Origin: Jejubacter sp036620675
Lineage (GTDB): Bacteria > Pseudomonadota > Gammaproteobacteria > Enterobacterales > Enterobacteriaceae
NCBI GenBank assembly: GCA_036620675.1
Contig: JAZHEE010000003.1
Length of the DNA stretch: 64,000 bases
Strand: one strand, 5' to 3'
Below, piece by piece: positions 62,461-64,000 of this stretch (positions are counted from its first letter, which is position 1; the number at the start of each line of letters is the position of its first letter). A program made the translations under genes and the position numbers. The notes beneath the pieces are model-generated. The model made no database searches, had not been told where the DNA came from, and was given only the letters and a program-made list of their open reading frames with translations.

Positions 62461-64000
62461 AGGCTCTCTATCTCCTGTTGTTGACGGCACCCGTCGCCTC
62501 GGCTGCCGACGCCATTAGCGGCGTGGTGGAGCGTCAACCCACCAACTGGCAGGCCATCATCATGTTTGTGGTGTTCGTCCTGCTGACGCTGGGCATTACC
62601 TGGTGGGCTTCAAAGCGCACCCGGTCGCGTAGCGATTACTACACCGCCGGAGGCAATATCACCGGCTTTCAGAACGGGCTGGCGATTTCCGGGGACTTTA
62701 TGTCTGCCGCCTCCTTTCTGGGCATTTCAGCGCTGGTCTATACCTCTGGCTACGACGGCCTGATCTACTCGCTGGGTTTCCTGGTCGGCTGGCCCATCAT
62801 TCTGTTTTTAATCGCCGAGCGGCTGCGCAATCTGGGCCGCTATACCTTCGCCGATGTCGCCTCTTATCGCCTGAAACAGCGGCCAATTCGCACGCTTTCC
62901 GCCTGCGGTTCGCTGGTGGTGGTGGCCCTTTACCTCATCGCCCAGATGGTGGGTGCCGGTAAGCTTATCGAGCTGCTGTTCGGTCTGAATTACCACGTGG
63001 CGGTCGTACTGGTGGGGGTTCTGATGGTGATGTATGTCCTGTTCGGCGGCATGCTGGCCACCACCTGGGTGCAGATAATTAAGGCAGTATTGCTGCTGTT
63101 CGGCGCCAGCTTTATGGCCTTTATGGTAATGCGCCACGTCGGTTTCAGCTTCAGCAATCTGTTTAGCGAAGCAGTACAGGTGCACCCCAACGGCCTGGAT
63201 ATTATGCGTCCTGGCGGTCTGGTGAAGGATCCTGTCTCCGCGCTGTCTCTGGGCCTGGGGCTGATGTTCGGTACCGCAGGGCTGCCCCATATCCTGATGC
63301 GTTTCTTCACCGTTAGCGACGCCCGGGAAGCCCGTAAGAGCGTGTTCTACGCTACCGGTTTTATGGGCTACTTCTACATCCTGACCTTTATTATCGGTTT
63401 TGGAGCCATCATGCTGGTGGGGGCAAATCCTGCCTTTAAAGATGCCGCAGGTGCGCTTATCGGCGGCAACAATATGGCGGCTGTGCACCTGGCTAATGCA
63501 GTAGGCGGTAATCTGTTCCTTGGATTTATCTCCGCCGTCGCCTTCGCCACCATTCTTGCCGTCGTGGCCGGGTTGACGCTGGCGGGCGCCTCCGCAGTTT
63601 CTCACGATCTGTACGCCAACGTATTCCGCCAGGGCGCCACCGAGCGCGATGAGCTGCGGGTATCGAAAATTACTGTACTGGTGCTGGGGGTAATCGCGAT
63701 CCTGCTGGGGATTTTGTTCGAAAATCAGAACATCGCCTTTATGGTGGGGCTGGCCTTCTCCATCGCCGCCAGCTGTAACTTCCCGATCATCCTGCTTTCC
63801 ATGTACTGGTCGAAGCTGACTACTCGCGGCGCGATGATCGGCGGCTGGCTGGGGCTGCTGACCGCGGTGATCCTGATGATCCTCGGCCCCACGATCTGGG
63901 TGCAGATTCTGGGGCATACCGCACCACTTTTCCCGTATGAGTACCCGGCACTGTTTTCGATTCTGGTGGCCTTTATCGGGATCTGGCTGTTTTCGATTAC
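62457..64000 (+). CDS. actP: Cation/acetate symporter, 3' end missing
   Basis: The frame is open to the window end and gives 514 residues of an expected 549. The signal peptide-like start MKALYLLLLTAPVASAADA matches E. coli ActP. Sodium:solute symporter motifs are SDYYTAGGNITGFQNGLAISGDFMSAASFLG (about residues 62-92) and GTAGLPHILMRFFTVSDAREARKS near 280. It imports acetate and glycolate with a cation. It is the third gene of acs-yjcH-actP. Confidence 0.97.
   Translation, partial: MKALYLLLLTAPVASAADAISGVVERQPTNWQAIIMFVVFVLLTLGITWWASKRTRSRSDYYTAGGNITGFQNGLAISGDFMSAASFLGISALVYTSGYDGLIYSLGFLVGWPIILFLIAERLRNLGRYTFADVASYRLKQRPIRTLSACGSLVVVALYLIAQMVGAGKLIELLFGLNYHVAVVLVGVLMVMYVLFGGMLATTWVQIIKAVLLLFGASFMAFMVMRHVGFSFSNLFSEAVQVHPNGLDIMRPGGLVKDPVSALSLGLGLMFGTAGLPHILMRFFTVSDAREARKSVFYATGFMGYFYILTFIIGFGAIMLVGANPAFKDAAGALIGGNNMAAVHLANAVGGNLFLGFISAVAFATILAVVAGLTLAGASAVSHDLYANVFRQGATERDELRVSKITVLVLGVIAILLGILFENQNIAFMVGLAFSIAASCNFPIILLSMYWSKLTTRGAMIGGWLGLLTAVILMILGPTIWVQILGHTAPLFPYEYPALFSILVAFIGIWLFSI

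Noticed and set aside
62808..63917. 369-codon open frame on the minus strand
   Set aside because: Antisense to actP, with low-complexity His/Gln composition typical of shadows.

Overview
The window reads as chromosome from a member of the Enterobacteriaceae, related to but distinct from E. coli, Klebsiella and Enterobacter. Proteins such as YjdM, PhnJ, FdhF, Acs and YgeW follow the E. coli proteins, as I remember them, almost residue for residue. The gene order adi region - yjdM - yjdN - phnC..P - yjdP, later fdhF - gltP - acs - yjcH - actP, corresponds to the 92-93 minute part of the E. coli map. The genus cannot be fixed by eye. I see no rRNA, tRNA, insertion sequence, phage gene or CRISPR array.

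Layout. (1) 1-3454: an outer-membrane cluster (a barrel protein cut by the window edge, an Omp85-like barrel, a DUF4056 protein) and a small orphan. (2) 3502-10535: an arginine island holding an apparent second arginyl-tRNA synthetase, an ArgR paralogue, an AdiA-type arginine decarboxylase and a divergent PotE/AdiC-type antiporter, with long AT-rich spacers. (3) 10728-16132: ecotin, an IroE-like esterase, and an overlapping phosphodiesterase/diguanylate cyclase pair for cyclic di-GMP with a pentanucleotide repeat upstream. (4) 16690-28773: yjdM, yjdN and a complete 14-gene C-P lyase operon phnCDEFGHIJKLMNOP, then yjdP. (5) 28853-32058: a nitroreductase with a divergent LysR regulator, an alpha/beta hydrolase and a small fimbrial-like secreted protein. 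(6) 32342-55062: an anaerobic purine/urate catabolism cluster (ygfS, uacF, a fused xdhA-xdhB, xdhC, mocA, ygeV, ygeW, ygeX, ygeY, hyuA, yqeA, yqeB-like, ygfK, ssnA, uacT, and an unlisted 42-codon membrane ORF). (7) 55059-64000: a tyrosine phosphatase, the selenoprotein gene fdhF with an in-frame UGA and SECIS hairpin, gltP, acs, yjcH and most of actP.

Two things stand out. First, the purine cluster carries sigma-54 (-24/-12) promoters in front of xdhAB, ygfK, yqeB, uacT and, less perfectly, ygeW. Regions close upstream of these promoters contain copies of an inverted repeat TCTCA-N3-TGAGA, usually two or three per region. The cluster also encodes its own sigma-54 activator, YgeV. This looks like a self-contained regulon in which transport, molybdenum hydroxylase, reductase, ring-opening, ammonia-lyase and carbamate kinase steps are switched together. 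FdhF, next door and also behind a -24/-12 promoter, could supply formate electrons to UacF/YgfS.

Second, the arginine island places a spare ArgRS and a spare arginine repressor beside the decarboxylase that drains cytoplasmic arginine during acid stress. I infer that they keep tRNA-Arg charged and sense arginine locally while AdiA is running. That is a hypothesis, not something the sequence proves.
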